In this document: one piece after another, positions 4,903 to 5,540 of the stretch | Position numbering within the stretch: position 1 is the first letter of the stretch | Layout of the letters: the number at the start of each line of letters is the position of its first letter | Source of the DNA: CAZXVW01 sp964644025 | Lineage (GTDB): Bacteria > Acidobacteriota > Terriglobia > Bryobacterales > Bryobacteraceae | DNA: 5,540 bases | Assembly: GCA_964644025.1 (NCBI GenBank) | Contig: CAZXVW010000252.1 | Location: forward strand, 1-5,540 | Direction: 5' to 3' | Notes under the pieces: generated by a model | Databases searched by the model: none | Told to the model about the DNA's origin: nothing | Seen by the model: the letters and a program-made list of their open reading frames with translations, nothing else | Position numbers and translations under genes: made by a program

Positions 4903-5540
4903 GACCGGTAGTAGTTGGAAATCGACGGCGGCGTGGCGAGTACTGCGTTCACTTCCTCCGGGGGTACCGGTGGAGGCGGCTCACCGTTGCGCAGATAAAT
5001 CATCGCGTGCTTCACCGCCACTACTCCGGCCACGGGAAGCCAGGTCTGCGGGTACATGAATCCCGGGTTCCGCAGAATACAGCTATGGATGTGGTGGCGG
5101 CTCGAGCGCACGAAAGCCCCGATGGTAGGAGGCCGAAGGCCCAGGCTGCGGACCTGTTCCGGCAACGAGGAGTAGGCAAACGGATTGACAAACTCGACAT
5201 AGAGATCCAGCAGTTCCGGGGTGCAGAGGAACAAGTCCGGCGCGGAGGCCGCGGGCGGCAGCTTCGAGGCGGCATCGGGTAAGACAACCACTGTCCGCCG
5301 GCGAAACCGCGGCGGCAACAGATCCCGGAAAACCAATGGTTCCCGGAGACGCGCCAGTGGCCTTCGGATCTTCCGGTGCAGGTGCTCACCGGCTTCGAGT
5401 GCAAACCGGCAGAGCCCGGCTAGATCCTTCCCGTTGACAGGCAAGCTACGCGCGCCGTCCCTTCCCGCATAAAACGCTGCGGTCTCGCGGCGCGTGAGAA
5501 ACGGTTCTGCAATCATTCCTGCCGCCACCGCGTGGGCGTT
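4827..5540 (-). CDS. Unrecognised protein, C-terminal part (5' end outside window)
   Basis: I do not recognise this protein. The visible part is 237 residues, open without a stop to the window edge; the GTG at 5528 is unlikely to be the start because the codons before it (N-A-H-A) continue in frame with no ribosome site visible. It is soluble-looking, with no signal peptide or clear membrane span. Features, numbered from the edge: a basic, Arg-rich region (55-82), a strand RTVVVLP (82-88), the segment FLCTPELLDLYVEFVNPF (104-121), a His cluster HHIHSC (149-154), a proline run PPPPVPP (188-194), and a charged Leu-rich end PPLLREQRELWLQL (216-229). HHIH could bind metal, but this is a guess. 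Its last 22 codons are duplicated at 3615-3683. It converges on the permease gene. Confidence 0.65.
   Translation of the reverse strand, partial: NAHAVAAGMIAEPFLTRRETAAFYAGRDGARSLPVNGKDLAGLCRFALEAGEHLHRKIRRPLARLREPLVFRDLLPPRFRRRTVVVLPDAASKLPPAASAPDLFLCTPELLDLYVEFVNPFAYSSLPEQVRSLGLRPPTIGAFVRSSRHHIHSCILRNPGFMYPQTWLPVAGVVAVKHAMIYLRNGEPPPPVPPEEVNAVLATPPSISNYYRSIYPPLLREQRELWLQLGELDDGGN

Overview
The window is GC-rich, gene-dense bacterial DNA with short gaps. The mix of exported sugar-acting proteins (ThuA-like, xylose-isomerase-like TIM barrel with a Tat-like leader, Asp-box beta-propeller) resembles gene content common in Acidobacteriota such as Bryobacterales/Solibacter. That assignment is an inference from gene content only. 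No rRNA, tRNA, CRISPR array or transposase gene was seen.

Left flank (1-204): no gene is supported. It holds a good sigma70-type promoter pointing left, out of the window, with a 10-bp palindrome in its spacer, and a compact hairpin between that promoter and the end of the operon on its right. Left half (205-2450, minus strand): a three-gene operon read right to left. A ThuA-domain protein is followed, with a TAATG overlap, by a short sugar phosphate isomerase/epimerase-like protein and then, after 7 bp plus a strong Shine-Dalgarno, by a secreted alpha/beta hydrolase. The isomerase looks internally truncated: an export leader is joined almost directly to the C-terminal part of the barrel. All three proteins begin with a signal-like sequence, so a periplasmic or extracytoplasmic sugar-processing role is likely.

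Middle (2451-2664): a 214-bp divergent intergenic region with a 12-bp imperfect inverted repeat and a weak promoter candidate for the plus-strand gene. That gene (2665-3687) encodes a secreted Asp-box/five-bladed beta-propeller protein of sialidase or glycosidase type.

Right half (3610-5540): a lower-GC SLC13/CitMHS-type permease gene (3713-4789) lies between two direct repeats of 80 and 81 bp (3610-3689 and 4822-4902; 4 mismatches and 1 indel). The right repeat is the true 3' end of a minus-strand gene of unknown function that runs off the window. The left repeat is an orphan copy of that 3' end, including its stop codon, embedded antisense in the 3' end of the propeller gene. This suggests the permease entered, or was retained, through a recombination event at the 3' end of the unknown gene, and that the last roughly 20 residues of the propeller protein are read from the antisense strand of the relic. 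It is the most interesting structure in the window.
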